In this document: positions 49,538 to 58,326 of the stretch, one piece after another
How the letters are laid out: every line of letters starts with the position of its first letter
Numbering within the stretch: the first letter of the stretch is position 1
NCBI GenBank assembly: GCA_045655865.1
Contig: JAZOQB010000035.1
Location: 1 to 61,863 of the forward strand
Direction: 5' to 3'
From: RGIG5579 sp045655865
Lineage (GTDB): Bacteria; Bacillota; Clostridia; Oscillospirales; SIG627
DNA length: 61,863 bases
Notes under the pieces: generated by a model
The model's input: the letters and a program-made list of their open reading frames with translations, nothing else
The model's database searches: none
What the model was told of the DNA's origin: nothing
Position numbers and translations under genes: made by a program

Positions 49538-49994
49538 CAGTGTAAAAAATGCCGCCTCCAACCGCAAAGCCTTTCACGATTATTTTGTTGAAGAGCGATT
49601 TGAGGCGGGAATTGAGCTGTTTGGCACCGAGGTGAAATCGATCCGTCAGGGAACGGTCAATTTGAAGGATTCGTATCTGACCATTTCCGACGGCGAGCTG
49701 TTTGCCAAAGGGATTCACATCAGCCCTTACGAAAAAGGGAATATTTTTAACCGAGATCCTCTGCGACAGAGAAAACTTTTGATGCACAAAAAAGAAATTT
49801 TAAAGCTTCGCGCCCTTTCGGAGAAAGAGGGCTATACACTGATACCCCTTTCCCTTTATTTTAAAAAGGGGAGAGTGAAGGTAGAGGTGGGAGTGTGCCG
49901 AGGCAAGAAGCTTTATGACAAACGGGAAAGCGCACTCAAGAGGGACCTTGAGCGAGAAAATCGCCGGGGGATCAAATTGTCGGATCGAGAATAG
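49521..49994 (+). CDS. smpB: SsrA-binding protein SmpB
   Basis: A 157-residue protein that binds tmRNA and delivers it to stalled ribosomes. Conserved blocks are NRKAFHDYFVEERFEAGIELFGTEVKSIRQG near residues 14-44 and HISPYEKGNIFNRDPLRQRKLLMHKKEI near residues 67-94. The basic tail ends in RRGIKLSDRE. The ATG at 49521 lies within the rmuC end. No tmRNA gene (ssrA) is visible nearby. Confidence 0.95.
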   Translation: MMQKNDSVKNAASNRKAFHDYFVEERFEAGIELFGTEVKSIRQGTVNLKDSYLTISDGELFAKGIHISPYEKGNIFNRDPLRQRKLLMHKKEILKLRALSEKEGYTLIPLSLYFKKGRVKVEVGVCRGKKLYDKRESALKRDLERENRRGIKLSDRE

Positions 49995-49998
49995 GAAT

Positions 49999-51798
49999 AT
50001 GGAAAAGAACATTCGAAATTTTTGTATCATCGCACATATCGACCACGGGAAATCTACCTTGGCCGACCGAATCCTGGAAATGACCGGATCTGTGGAAAAA
50101 AGGGAAATGGAGAACCAGGTTCTGGATAATATGGAGCTGGAACGGGAGCGTGGCATTACCATTAAGGCCCGTGCCGTCACGCTGGACTACAAGGCAAAGG
50201 ACGGCCAGGTCTATGAATTCAATCTGATCGATACTCCCGGCCACGTAGACTTTAACTACGAGGTTTCCCGGTCTCTTCGCGCTTGCGAAGGGGCGATCCT
50301 GGTGGTAGATTCCACCCAGGGGATCCAGGCTCAGACTTTGGCCAACGCATATCTTGCGGTGGATAACGATCTGGAGCTTTTTCCCGTGGTCAACAAAGTG
50401 GATCTTCCCGCCGCCGACCCGGAAAAGGTAAAGAAAGAGATCGAGGACGTGATCGGTATCCCTGCAGATTACGCTCCTTGCGTTTCTGCTAAAACGGGAC
50501 TTAACATCGAAGAGGTCCTGGAGGGGATCGTCCAGTACATTCCGGCGCCCAAACTTTTGCCGGAAAAGCCGTGCAAAGCCTTGATCTTTGATTCTTTTTA
50601 CGATGCTTACAAGGGCATCATCGTCTATTTCCGTCTCTTTGAAGGAACCCTTTCCCGGGGTGACCGGATTCGCCTGATGAGCACCGGCGCGGAGTTTGAC
50701 GTTACCGAAGTGGGCACTATGAAGACCTTTGGCTTTGCCCCTTGTGACACCCTGACGTCCGGACAGGTAGGATACCTTACCGCTTCCATCAAAACCCTGG
50801 CAGATACCCGTGTGGGCGATACCATTACCCTTGCGGAAAATCCAACAGAAAAACCTTTTGAAGGTTTCAAAAAAACGTTGCCCGTGGTGTTTTCCGGCAT
50901 CTATCCTGCTGACGGCGCCCGGTACAACGATTTGCGGGAAGCTCTGGAAAAACTCCAACTCAACGATGCCGCCCTTTCCTTTGAACCGGAGACCAGCGCC
51001 GCTTTGGGATTTGGCTTCCGTTGCGGCTTTTTGGGACTTTTACACATGGAAGTGATCCAGGAACGCCTGGAGAGGGAGTTCAACCTGGATTTGATCACCA
51101 CCGCTCCCAGCGTGATCTATAAGCTGGAAATGACAAACGGTCAGATCGTTTACATTGACAATCCCACCAATTATCCTGCTACTGAGACCATCGCTTCCGC
51201 CATGGAGCCGGTGGTGAAGGCAAGCATCATCACCCCGGTGGAATACGTGGGAGGAATCATGGACCTGTGTCAGGACCGGCGCGGGGAATTTGTGGATATG
51301 AAGTACATCACCCCCACCCGGACAGAGCTTCATTATAAACTTCCATTAAACGAGATCGTCTATGACTTTTTCGACGCGCTCAAATCCCGTAGCAAGGGCT
51401 ACGCCTCTTTTGATTACAGCGATACCGAATACGTCCCCTCTAAACTGGTGAAGCTTGACATTCTTTTGAACGGCGATCCGGTGGACGCTCTTTCTTTCAT
51501 CGTCCATAGCGACAAGGCTTACCCCAGAGCACGAAGGATCGCGGAAAAACTCAAGGAAAACATTCCCCGTCAGCTTTTTGAGATTCCCGTTCAAGCGGCG
51601 GTGGGAGGCAGAGTCATTGCCCGGGAGACGGTCAAGGCTATGCGCAAGGATGTCCTGGCTAAGTGTTACGGCGGCGATATCACCCGGAAAAAGAAGCTTC
51701 TGGAAAAGCAGAAAGAAGGCAAGAAGAAAATGCGCTCTCTGGGTAGCGTAGAAGTGCCTCAGGAAGCTTTTATGGCGGTTTTGAAATTGGATGAATAA
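49999..51798 (+). CDS. lepA: Elongation factor 4 (LepA)
   Basis: A 599-residue translational GTPase related to EF-G. G1 (AHIDHGKST) is near residues 11-19, G3 (DTPGHVD) near residues 77-83 and G4 (NKVD) near residue 131. The C-terminal LepA-specific domain has RKKKLLEKQKEGKKKMRSLGSVEVPQEAFMAVL. The ATG at 49999 fits the family N-terminus and lies 4 bases after the smpB stop. The 3' end overlaps hemW by 8 bases, an order (lepA-hemW) found in most Firmicutes. Confidence 0.97.
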   Translation: MEKNIRNFCIIAHIDHGKSTLADRILEMTGSVEKREMENQVLDNMELERERGITIKARAVTLDYKAKDGQVYEFNLIDTPGHVDFNYEVSRSLRACEGAILVVDSTQGIQAQTLANAYLAVDNDLELFPVVNKVDLPAADPEKVKKEIEDVIGIPADYAPCVSAKTGLNIEEVLEGIVQYIPAPKLLPEKPCKALIFDSFYDAYKGIIVYFRLFEGTLSRGDRIRLMSTGAEFDVTEVGTMKTFGFAPCDTLTSGQVGYLTASIKTLADTRVGDTITLAENPTEKPFEGFKKTLPVVFSGIYPADGARYNDLREALEKLQLNDAALSFEPETSAALGFGFRCGFLGLLHMEVIQERLEREFNLDLITTAPSVIYKLEMTNGQIVYIDNPTNYPATETIASAMEPVVKASIITPVEYVGGIMDLCQDRRGEFVDMKYITPTRTELHYKLPLNEIVYDFFDALKSRSKGYASFDYSDTEYVPSKLVKLDILLNGDPVDALSFIVHSDKAYPRARRIAEKLKENIPRQLFEIPVQAAVGGRVIARETVKAMRKDVLAKCYGGDITRKKKLLEKQKEGKKKMRSLGSVEVPQEAFMAVLKLDE

Positions 51799-52909
51799 GA
51801 TCAGCCTTTATTTACATTTTCCTTTTTGCAAAAATAAGTGTGGGTACTGCGATTTTTATTCTCTCCCCGCACTGTCCCGGATCCCGGCGTATGAAAGTGC
51901 TCTGTGCCGCGCCATCCCCCCGTTTCGGGAAGCGCTCTCTTCCTATACGGTAGATACTTTGTATTGGGGCGGCGGAACCCCCAGCCTGATATCTCCGGAA
52001 GGTGTGCAAGCGGTCTTTTCGGCGTTGCGGGAGAATTTTTCCCTTTCCGGGGAATGTGAGATCACCATGGAAATGAACCCGGAATCCGCCTCGGACGAGA
52101 TTTTGCTGGCAGCGCAGATTGCGGGAGTCAATCGTCTGAGCTTTGGCATGCAGTCTGCTGTGGATGAGGAGCTTTCTGCCATTGGAAGGTGTCATCGGGC
52201 AAAGGATGTCAGATCGGCGGTGAAACGGGCGAAACAGATCGGTTTTGATAATATCAGCTTGGATCTGATGTATGGCCTCCCGGGACAGACCCGGGAAAGC
52301 TTTCGACAGAGTCTTGAGGCTGCTCTTTCCATGGATATCCAGCACATTTCCTATTATTGTCTGACTCTCTCTTCCACGGTTCCCCTCTGCAAAATAAGAG
52401 AGAGCCTTCCCGGAGAGGAAGAGGTGCGAGAGATGTATCTTGACGCTTGTTCCTTTGTAAAACGCTCAGGTCTGGATCAATATGAGATCTCTAACGCTGC
52501 CCGTCCCGGTTTTGCTTCCCGGCACAATCTTTGTTACTGGGAGGGCGGGGAATACCTGGGTTTTGGTCCCGGTGCCCATTCGTATTTTCAGGGGAAACGC
52601 TTTTTTGTGAAGGAAGATCTGGAATCCTTCTTGTCCGATCCTGAAGGATCGGTCCAAGTGGAAGAGACCCTCTCTTTTAGAGACCGGCTGGAGGAGAACG
52701 TGATGCTCTCGCTGCGGCTGGCAAAAGGCTTGGATCTTCATCAGCTCGAGGCATTTTGCCGGAAGGAAACGGTTCAACGAATCGAAGAAAAATTTTCTCT
52801 TTGGGCTCGACACGGCCTGGCGGAAAAGACCCGGAACGGATTTCGCCTGACCCCGGAAGGCTTTTTTGTGTCCAATGAAATGATCGCTTCGATCTTATCA
52901 ATTTTGTAA
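51791..52909 (+). CDS. hemW: Radical SAM heme chaperone HemW
   Basis: A 372-residue radical SAM protein. The cluster cysteines are C13, C17 and C20 in FPFCKNKCGYC, followed by the F-x-S extra-cysteine variant seen in HemW. The motif LYWGGGTPSLI near residues 57-67 and YLGFGPGAHSY near residues 253-263 are typical. HemW binds heme and may transfer it to respiratory proteins; it was earlier annotated as an oxygen-independent coproporphyrinogen oxidase homologue. It overlaps lepA. Confidence 0.94.
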   Translation: MNKISLYLHFPFCKNKCGYCDFYSLPALSRIPAYESALCRAIPPFREALSSYTVDTLYWGGGTPSLISPEGVQAVFSALRENFSLSGECEITMEMNPESASDEILLAAQIAGVNRLSFGMQSAVDEELSAIGRCHRAKDVRSAVKRAKQIGFDNISLDLMYGLPGQTRESFRQSLEAALSMDIQHISYYCLTLSSTVPLCKIRESLPGEEEVREMYLDACSFVKRSGLDQYEISNAARPGFASRHNLCYWEGGEYLGFGPGAHSYFQGKRFFVKEDLESFLSDPEGSVQVEETLSFRDRLEENVMLSLRLAKGLDLHQLEAFCRKETVQRIEEKFSLWARHGLAEKTRNGFRLTPEGFFVSNEMIASILSIL

Positions 52910-52918
52910 GGAGTTCTC

Positions 52919-53476
52919 ATGAAACATACCATTCGTATCTTGTCTCTTTTCTTGGCTCTGACCCTGTCCTTTCCTCTCGTAGCCTGCTCTCAGCAGGAAG
53001 CACAGGGGCCTGAGGGTTTTCTTTTGGCGGAAAACGAGGGAGCGGACTATTACTTTTATTACCCGGCCACTTGGATTTTGGATCGGTGTGACGCAGGCAT
53101 GACATCTGCCTACGTTTCCGAAACGGATTTTTCCAATGTCAGTGTTACCGTGTTTACCGCTTCCGCAGAGTATAAGAGCTTACCGGATTACGCTAAGGAC
53201 TACTATTTTACTCAGTTCAAAGACAATTTCCAGAACCTGACGCTGGAATATAACCAAGACGGATCTTTGAAACGAAGCAATTTGAAAATTGACGAGAGTG
53301 ACGCCATTGCGGTGAATTTTTCTGCAGTTTTTGCCGGGGAGAACTATTCTTTCCGGGCCTGGTTCCTCTATTACAACGGTTATATCTATACGGTTCTCTA
53401 TACGGCAAAGAGCGCCGTGTTTGAGAGCCATTTGGAAGTGGCCGGTCAGATCGCAGAGAATCTTCGGCTCAAATAA
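52919..53476 (+). CDS. Predicted lipoprotein, PsbP-like
   Basis: A 185-residue exported lipoprotein. The signal peptide ends in a lipobox SFPLVAC with the modified cysteine at residue 23. The mature domain of about 160 residues has FLLAENEGADYYFYYPATWILDRC and SLPDYAKDYY segments, which resemble the PsbP/DUF1795 fold by eye; this fold call is tentative. Its function is unknown. It lies between hemW and the DUF1385 gene, 12 bases before the latter, and shares their strand. Confidence 0.8.
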   Translation: MKHTIRILSLFLALTLSFPLVACSQQEAQGPEGFLLAENEGADYYFYYPATWILDRCDAGMTSAYVSETDFSNVSVTVFTASAEYKSLPDYAKDYYFTQFKDNFQNLTLEYNQDGSLKRSNLKIDESDAIAVNFSAVFAGENYSFRAWFLYYNGYIYTVLYTAKSAVFESHLEVAGQIAENLRLK

Positions 53477-53488
53477 AGGAGAATACAG

Positions 53489-54511
53489 ATGGAAGAACAG
53501 AAGAATCCACGCGTTGGAAAAGTGGGCGGCCAGGCGGTGCTGGAAGGCATTATGATGCGTGGCCCGCAAAGCTATACCACCGCGGTCCGCAAGGCGGATG
53601 GCACCATTATCCGGGATAGCCATCCCAATGAGATCAAAAAGAAAAACTGGTTCTTTCGGCTTCCCGTGGTTCGGGGAGTGGTCAGCTTTGTGGAAAGCAT
53701 GATCCTTTCTTTTTCTACCCTAAGTTTTGCCGCTGAAGCCATAGAAATCGAAGAAGAGACCAAATTTGAAAAATGGCTGGCAAAGCACCTGGGAAAGAGC
53801 TTGACCGGGGTCATTATGGCCGTCGGCACCGTTTTGGGTCTGATCTTGGGGATCTTCCTCTTTCTGGTTTTGCCCGCTCTTCTTACAAGCATGATCCCAA
53901 ACGAAATCGTGCGCAAGGTGATAGAGGGTGTTTTGCGCATTGCTATTTTCTTGGGGTACGTTTCCCTGGTTTCGCTGACAAGCGATATCAAGCGGGTCTT
54001 TATGTACCACGGCGCCGAACACAAGAGTATTTTCTGCTATGAAAAAGGACTGGAACTGAACGTGGAGAACATTCGCGCCCAAAAGCGGTTTCATCCTCGC
54101 TGCGGTACCAGCTTTATGGTTTTGATGATGCTTGTGGGGATCGTTATCGGTCTTCTGATCGGCATCGTGTTTCCCGCCACCCGGGCAAGTACGCTTTTGT
54201 ATATTGCCATCAAGATCCTGCTTTTGCCGCTGACCATGGGACTGGGGTACGAGATCATTCGCTTTGCCGGACGCCACGACAACGCCCTGATCCGCATCGT
54301 TACCGCTCCCGGCCTTTGGATCCAGCGCATCACCACAAAAGAACCCGAGGACGATATGATCGAGGTTGCCATTGTAGCACTAAAATCCGCTCTTCCGGAG
54401 GAATTTGCGGAGGAAGAGGTGTTTTCCGGGATCTCTGTCCCCAAGTCTGAGGCCGAGAACGTGGAAGAAAAATTATCTGAGGAAACATCCGCCGCTCAGG
54501 AGGAAGTATGA
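53489..54511 (+). CDS. yqhQ: DUF1385-family membrane protein (YqhQ-like)
   Basis: A 340-residue protein starting with the family hallmark VGGQAVLEGIMMRGPQ near residues 11-26. Membrane segments lie near residues 110-132, 140-160 and 205-245. The conserved ISVVSLTSDIKRVFMYHGAEHKSIFCYE region is near residues 160-190, and RFHPRCGTSFMV near residues 203-214. A charged tail of about 60 residues closes it. Function is unknown. In Firmicutes it is usually next to prmC and prfA; here prmC follows with a 4-base overlap. Confidence 0.92.
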   Translation: MEEQKNPRVGKVGGQAVLEGIMMRGPQSYTTAVRKADGTIIRDSHPNEIKKKNWFFRLPVVRGVVSFVESMILSFSTLSFAAEAIEIEEETKFEKWLAKHLGKSLTGVIMAVGTVLGLILGIFLFLVLPALLTSMIPNEIVRKVIEGVLRIAIFLGYVSLVSLTSDIKRVFMYHGAEHKSIFCYEKGLELNVENIRAQKRFHPRCGTSFMVLMMLVGIVIGLLIGIVFPATRASTLLYIAIKILLLPLTMGLGYEIIRFAGRHDNALIRIVTAPGLWIQRITTKEPEDDMIEVAIVALKSALPEEFAEEEVFSGISVPKSEAENVEEKLSEETSAAQEEV

Positions 54512-55347
54512 CCGTCCGGGAGCTGAGTCTTCTTGTCAAAAAAGCATACCGAAACAAAGATGGAGAGCGCTTTTTCACCGAAAAAGCGCTCCTTTCTGCG
54601 CTCTTTGAGAAAAACGGACTGGACCGTTCTCTTCCGCTGATCGATCCGGATCTTGCCCTTACGGAAGAACTGGAGAGGGCGTTCCTTTCCGATCTGGACC
54701 GGCTTCTTTCCGGAGAGCCTTTGCAGTATTATCTGGGAACAGAGTTTTTCTGCGGCCGGGAATTTCTGGTTTCACCCGGTGTCCTTATCCCGCGTCCGGA
54801 AACGGAGCTCCTGGTAGAATTGGGAAAAAAAGAAGCGGAAAAGGGAAGTCTGGTTTTTGATTTTTGCTGTGGCTCCGGTTGTGTTGGCATTGCCCTTTTG
54901 CTTGCAAGAGAGGATCTATCCTGCCACGCGTTTGACGTCTCTTCCCAGGCTTTGGCTCTTGCGAAAAAAAACCGAGCACGATTCTCATTGGAAAACCGGC
55001 TCTGGGTTGAAGAACTTGACGTTTTATCCTCCGGGGCTCTGCAGCTTTTGCAGCGGGAAAAACCATCTCTTGTTTTAGCCAATCCCCCGTATTTAACACG
55101 TCAGGAAATGGAGAATATCCCGGAAAATGTCAGACGGGAACCTGCGATTGCGCTTCTTGGCGGAGAGGACGGTCTTTTGTTCTACCGAGCCTTCGCTGAA
55201 TATTGCCGGGTGAGCGGCATTCCCTTCCTCTGCGAGATCGGATCCGCTCAGGAGGAGAAAATCCGAGAATTGATGGAATCCCAAGGTCTTAGCGTCACAT
55301 TTTATCGAGATTTTTCTGATCTTCCCCGCGCCTTTTTGATCCGATGA
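54508..55347 (+). CDS. prmC: Release factor glutamine methyltransferase PrmC
   Basis: A 279-residue SAM-dependent methyltransferase that methylates the GGQ glutamine of release factors. The SAM motif is FDFCCGSGCVGIALLL near residues 117-132, and the catalytic NPPY is near residues 192-195 (VLANPPYLT). An N-terminal helical domain is followed by PLQYYLGTEFFCGREFLVSPGVLIPRPETELLV, as in the family. prfA is not adjacent, unlike in many Firmicutes. Confidence 0.94.
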   Translation: MTVRELSLLVKKAYRNKDGERFFTEKALLSALFEKNGLDRSLPLIDPDLALTEELERAFLSDLDRLLSGEPLQYYLGTEFFCGREFLVSPGVLIPRPETELLVELGKKEAEKGSLVFDFCCGSGCVGIALLLAREDLSCHAFDVSSQALALAKKNRARFSLENRLWVEELDVLSSGALQLLQREKPSLVLANPPYLTRQEMENIPENVRREPAIALLGGEDGLLFYRAFAEYCRVSGIPFLCEIGSAQEEKIRELMESQGLSVTFYRDFSDLPRAFLIR

Positions 55348-55351
55348 TATC

Positions 55352-55386
55352 AAAGGGCAAAAGAATCAAAAAAAGCCCTTTCTTCG
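55352..55386 (+). terminator. Terminator after prmC
   Basis: AAAGGGC (55352-55358) pairs with GCCCTTT (55375-55381) around a 16-base A-rich loop, followed by TCTTC. It is moderate in strength. Confidence 0.55.
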
Positions 55387-55398
55387 GCAAAAAATCAC

Positions 55399-55428
55399 TT
55401 GCCAAAAAGCACCTGCTTATGATATAAT
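55399..55428 (+). promoter_or_regulatory. Promoter of recA
   Basis: TTGCCA (55399-55404) and TATAAT (55423-55428) have an 18-base spacer, about 40 bases before recA. I found no LexA (SOS) box of the GAACATATGTTC type overlapping it. Confidence 0.7.
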
Positions 55429-55469
55429 ATACATAGATACCATGGGGAAACTTTTGTGGAGGAATGAAG

Positions 55470-56594
55470 ATGGCAAAAGCCGAAAAAACAACGAAAGCAA
55501 ATAGTGAAAAGATCGAGACCGGCATGCAGGAAGGAAAACGCAAGGCGATCCAAACTGCTATGGGTCAAATCGAGAAAAAATACGGAAAAGGCGCCATTAT
55601 GAAGTTGGGTGAAAACGCCACCATGAATGTCAGTGCCATTTCTACCGGATCCCTTTCTTTGGACCTTGCTCTCGGGATCGGCGGTGTTCCCCGTGGGCGC
55701 ATCATTGAAATCTACGGCCCGGAATCTTCGGGTAAGACCACGGTTGCCCTACAGGTCATCGCATCGGCTCAGAAGGCCGGGGGCGCTGCCGCTTTTATCG
55801 ATGCGGAGCACGCTTTGGATCCCGTGTATGCCAAAGCTCTGGGTGTGGATATCGACAATTTGCTCGTTTCCCAGCCCGACAGCGGAGAGCAGGCGCTGGA
55901 GATTGCAGAGGCCCTGGTTCGCTCTGATGCTATCGACGTGATCGTAGTGGACTCTGTGGCGGCCTTGGTTCCCAGAAGTGAGATCGAAGGAGAAATGGGC
56001 CAGTCTTCCGTGGGTGTTCAGGCGAGATTGATGAGCCAGGCGCTCAGAAAGATTGCCGGTGCGATCGCCAAGAGCCAATGCGCCTTTATTTTCATCAATC
56101 AGCTCCGGGAAAAGGTTGGTGTGATGTACGGCAATCCGGAGGTCACCACCGGCGGCCGTGCCCTTCGTTTTTACTCCTCCGTTCGTATTGATGTACGCCG
56201 CGGTGAGCAGATCAAGGAAAAGGGCGATGTGGTTGGAAACCACATCAAGTGTAAGATCGCCAAGAATAAGGTCGCTCCTCCTTTTAGGGTAGCGGAGTTT
56301 GACATTCTCTACGGACAGGGCATTTCCAGAGAAAGCGAGATCATTGAGATCGCTTTGCAGTACGAGATCATTCAAAAGAGCGGAAGCTGGTTCTCCTATC
56401 AGGGCGAACGGCTGGCTCAAGGCAAAGAGAACGTACGTATCTACCTGAAAGACCATCCGGAATTGGCGGAAGAGATCGCCCAAAAAGCCATTGCCCTCAC
56501 AAAGGAAACCCCGGCGGAGAAGGTCAGCGGAGAATCCATCTTTGACACCGAGGAAGAAGAAGACGACGATCTGGGCTTGGATGATTTGGAATAA
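55470..56594 (+). CDS. recA: Recombinase RecA
   Basis: A 374-residue recombinase. Walker A (GPESSGKT) is near residues 82-89, Walker B (VIVVDSVAAL) near residues 155-164 and the L2-adjacent IFINQLREKVGVMYGNPEVTTGGRALRFY near residues 207-235. An N-terminal extension of about 25 residues is Lys/Glu-rich, and the C-terminus is acidic (EEEEDDDLGLDDLE). The ATG at 55470 is 7 bases after GGAGG, while the in-frame ATG at 55464 is too close to that site. Confidence 0.98.
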   Translation: MAKAEKTTKANSEKIETGMQEGKRKAIQTAMGQIEKKYGKGAIMKLGENATMNVSAISTGSLSLDLALGIGGVPRGRIIEIYGPESSGKTTVALQVIASAQKAGGAAAFIDAEHALDPVYAKALGVDIDNLLVSQPDSGEQALEIAEALVRSDAIDVIVVDSVAALVPRSEIEGEMGQSSVGVQARLMSQALRKIAGAIAKSQCAFIFINQLREKVGVMYGNPEVTTGGRALRFYSSVRIDVRRGEQIKEKGDVVGNHIKCKIAKNKVAPPFRVAEFDILYGQGISRESEIIEIALQYEIIQKSGSWFSYQGERLAQGKENVRIYLKDHPELAEEIAQKAIALTKETPAEKVSGESIFDTEEEEDDDLGLDDLE

Positions 56595-56658
56595 AACCGG
56601 ATTCAAAAAAACAAAGCTTACAACATTTCAAAGATAAAAAATAAGGACGGATGAAGCA

Positions 56659-57822
56659 ATGATTACCATGCCTGGACAGAAGATCACCGCAGAGGATGTT
56701 TTTAAGGAGCAGGATCGCGTCGCTCCTTTAAAGATCATTTCCCTGGGAGCGGATGAACTGGCACAAAAAGTGAATTATTATCTGACTTCCTGGGCGAAAA
56801 ACGCCGGATGGGACAGTTTTGACAACTTCCTGGTTTCTGCGGAGTGCCCTCGCTTTTCTTCCGGAGAAGCAAAAGGAATCATCTACGAATCGGTTCGCGG
56901 AAACGATTTGTTTTTATTGGTTGACGTGGGAAATTACAGCATCATGTACAACATGTTTGGTCAGAAAAACCACATGAGTGCTGACGATCATTACCAGGAT
57001 CTGAAGCGGATCATTCAGGCGGCCAGCGGAAGAGCCAATCGACTGAACGTGATCATGCCTTTGCTCTACGGCGGCCGTCAGCATCGAAGAAGTTACCGTG
57101 AGTCTCTGGACTGCGCCTATTCTCTCCAGGAAATGCACTCCATGGGCGTGCAGAATCTGATTACCTTTGATGCTCACGATCCCAGAGTGCAGAACGCGGT
57201 TCCTCTGATGGGATTTGACAGTTTCATGCCCTATTATCAAGTGATCAAGTCCATGTTCCGTGCCTACCCTGACCTTGCCCCCTGCAAGGACAACTTTATG
57301 GTGGTCAGCCCTGACGAAGGCGCCATCAACCGTAATATGTACTACGCCTCCGTTCTTGGCGTGAATATGGGTCTGTTCTACAAGAGACGGGATTATTCCC
57401 GCGTGGTAGAGGGGAGAAACCCCATCGTGGCTCACGAGTATCTGGGCGAATCCATGGAAGGGAAAGATGTGTTCATTGCGGACGACATCATCGCCTCCGG
57501 AGATTCCGTTCTGGACATCGCCCACGAAATGAAACGCCGCGGGGCAAAAAGAGTTTTTGCTTATGCCACCTACGCCATTTTTTCCGCCGGTCACGAAAGA
57601 ATTGATAAGGCCTACGAGGACGGCATTTTGGATGGCATTTTCGGAAGCAACTTGACCTACATCAGTCAGGAGACTCGCTCAAAGCCTTGGTTCCACGAAG
57701 TGGATGTTTCCAAGTACTTAGCTTATATCATTGCAGCTTTGAATCATAATTTGTCTGTTGCTGCGCTTCTGGATCCTCACGAAAAGATCAACACGCTTTT
57801 GAAAAAGCGCGGCCTTCGCTAA
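56659..57822 (+). CDS. Ribose-phosphate pyrophosphokinase, long variant
   Basis: A 387-residue PRPP synthetase homologue that would make PRPP from ribose 5-phosphate and ATP. The PRPP-binding loop DVFIADDIIASGDSVLDIA lies near residues 272-290. The catalytic-flap region YGGRQHRRSYRESLDCAYSLQEM is near residues 139-160 and the FDAHDPRVQNA motif near 172-182. It is about 70 residues longer than the common bacterial Prs (about 315). Similar long forms occur in Clostridia, often as a second copy. It sits between recA and recX; the recX ATG overlaps its stop (TAATG). Confidence 0.87.
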   Translation: MITMPGQKITAEDVFKEQDRVAPLKIISLGADELAQKVNYYLTSWAKNAGWDSFDNFLVSAECPRFSSGEAKGIIYESVRGNDLFLLVDVGNYSIMYNMFGQKNHMSADDHYQDLKRIIQAASGRANRLNVIMPLLYGGRQHRRSYRESLDCAYSLQEMHSMGVQNLITFDAHDPRVQNAVPLMGFDSFMPYYQVIKSMFRAYPDLAPCKDNFMVVSPDEGAINRNMYYASVLGVNMGLFYKRRDYSRVVEGRNPIVAHEYLGESMEGKDVFIADDIIASGDSVLDIAHEMKRRGAKRVFAYATYAIFSAGHERIDKAYEDGILDGIFGSNLTYISQETRSKPWFHEVDVSKYLAYIIAALNHNLSVAALLDPHEKINTLLKKRGLR

Positions 57823-58316
57823 TGGAAATTCCCAAAGAGCTTTCCCCCTGTGTAAAAAAGGCCCTTTCGCGCCTTGGCATAGGGGATATGACTGTAGGGG
57901 AAATGCTGGATTACCTTTCGGATCCTTATCGGAAGAATACTGCTTTTCCGCCGGAAGTCGCCGAGAGAGCGGTTTCCCTTTTGATTCAGGAAGGCTTTTT
58001 GGACGATAAGCGTTACCTGCGCATCGTGCTCCGTCGTTTGGATGCTCGCCTTTTCGGTCCGCGACGGATCCGGGAGGAATTGGTCCGTCACCGTTTTTCG
58101 CCCGGTTATGTCAAGGCGGCACTTGACCGGTCTGTGGATTACACAAAGAGAGCCAAAATGCTTCTTGACAAAAAGCCGGAGGCTTCGCAAATGGCATCGA
58201 CCCTCCCCGGGAGGAAAAAACTGATGGATTATCTGGCCCGTCACGGCTACGATTACGGCACTGCAAAGGCTGCGGTGGACCGGATCGGCCAAGGGTGTGA
58301 AAACTGTTTCGATTGA
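57822..58316 (+). CDS. recX: RecA regulator RecX
   Basis: A 164-residue protein of RecX repeats: ALSRLGIGDMTVGEMLDYL near residues 12-30, LIQEGFLDDKRYLRIVLRRLDARLFGPRRIREELVRHRFSPGYVKAAL near residues 52-99, and DYLARHGYDYGTAKAAVDRI near the end. RecX inhibits RecA filaments in most species. It is coupled to the PRPP synthetase gene and is 10 bases ahead of rimO. Confidence 0.92.
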   Translation: MEIPKELSPCVKKALSRLGIGDMTVGEMLDYLSDPYRKNTAFPPEVAERAVSLLIQEGFLDDKRYLRIVLRRLDARLFGPRRIREELVRHRFSPGYVKAALDRSVDYTKRAKMLLDKKPEASQMASTLPGRKKLMDYLARHGYDYGTAKAAVDRIGQGCENCFD

Positions 58317-58326
58317 AAGGAAAACT

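Noticed and set aside
49509..50011. tmRNA (ssrA) beside smpB
   Set aside because: The smpB and lepA genes are only 4 bases apart and no tRNA-like acceptor or tag-coding frame is visible nearby.
55387..55469. SOS (LexA/DinR) box at recA
   Set aside because: No GAAC-N4-GTTC pattern occurs around the promoter.
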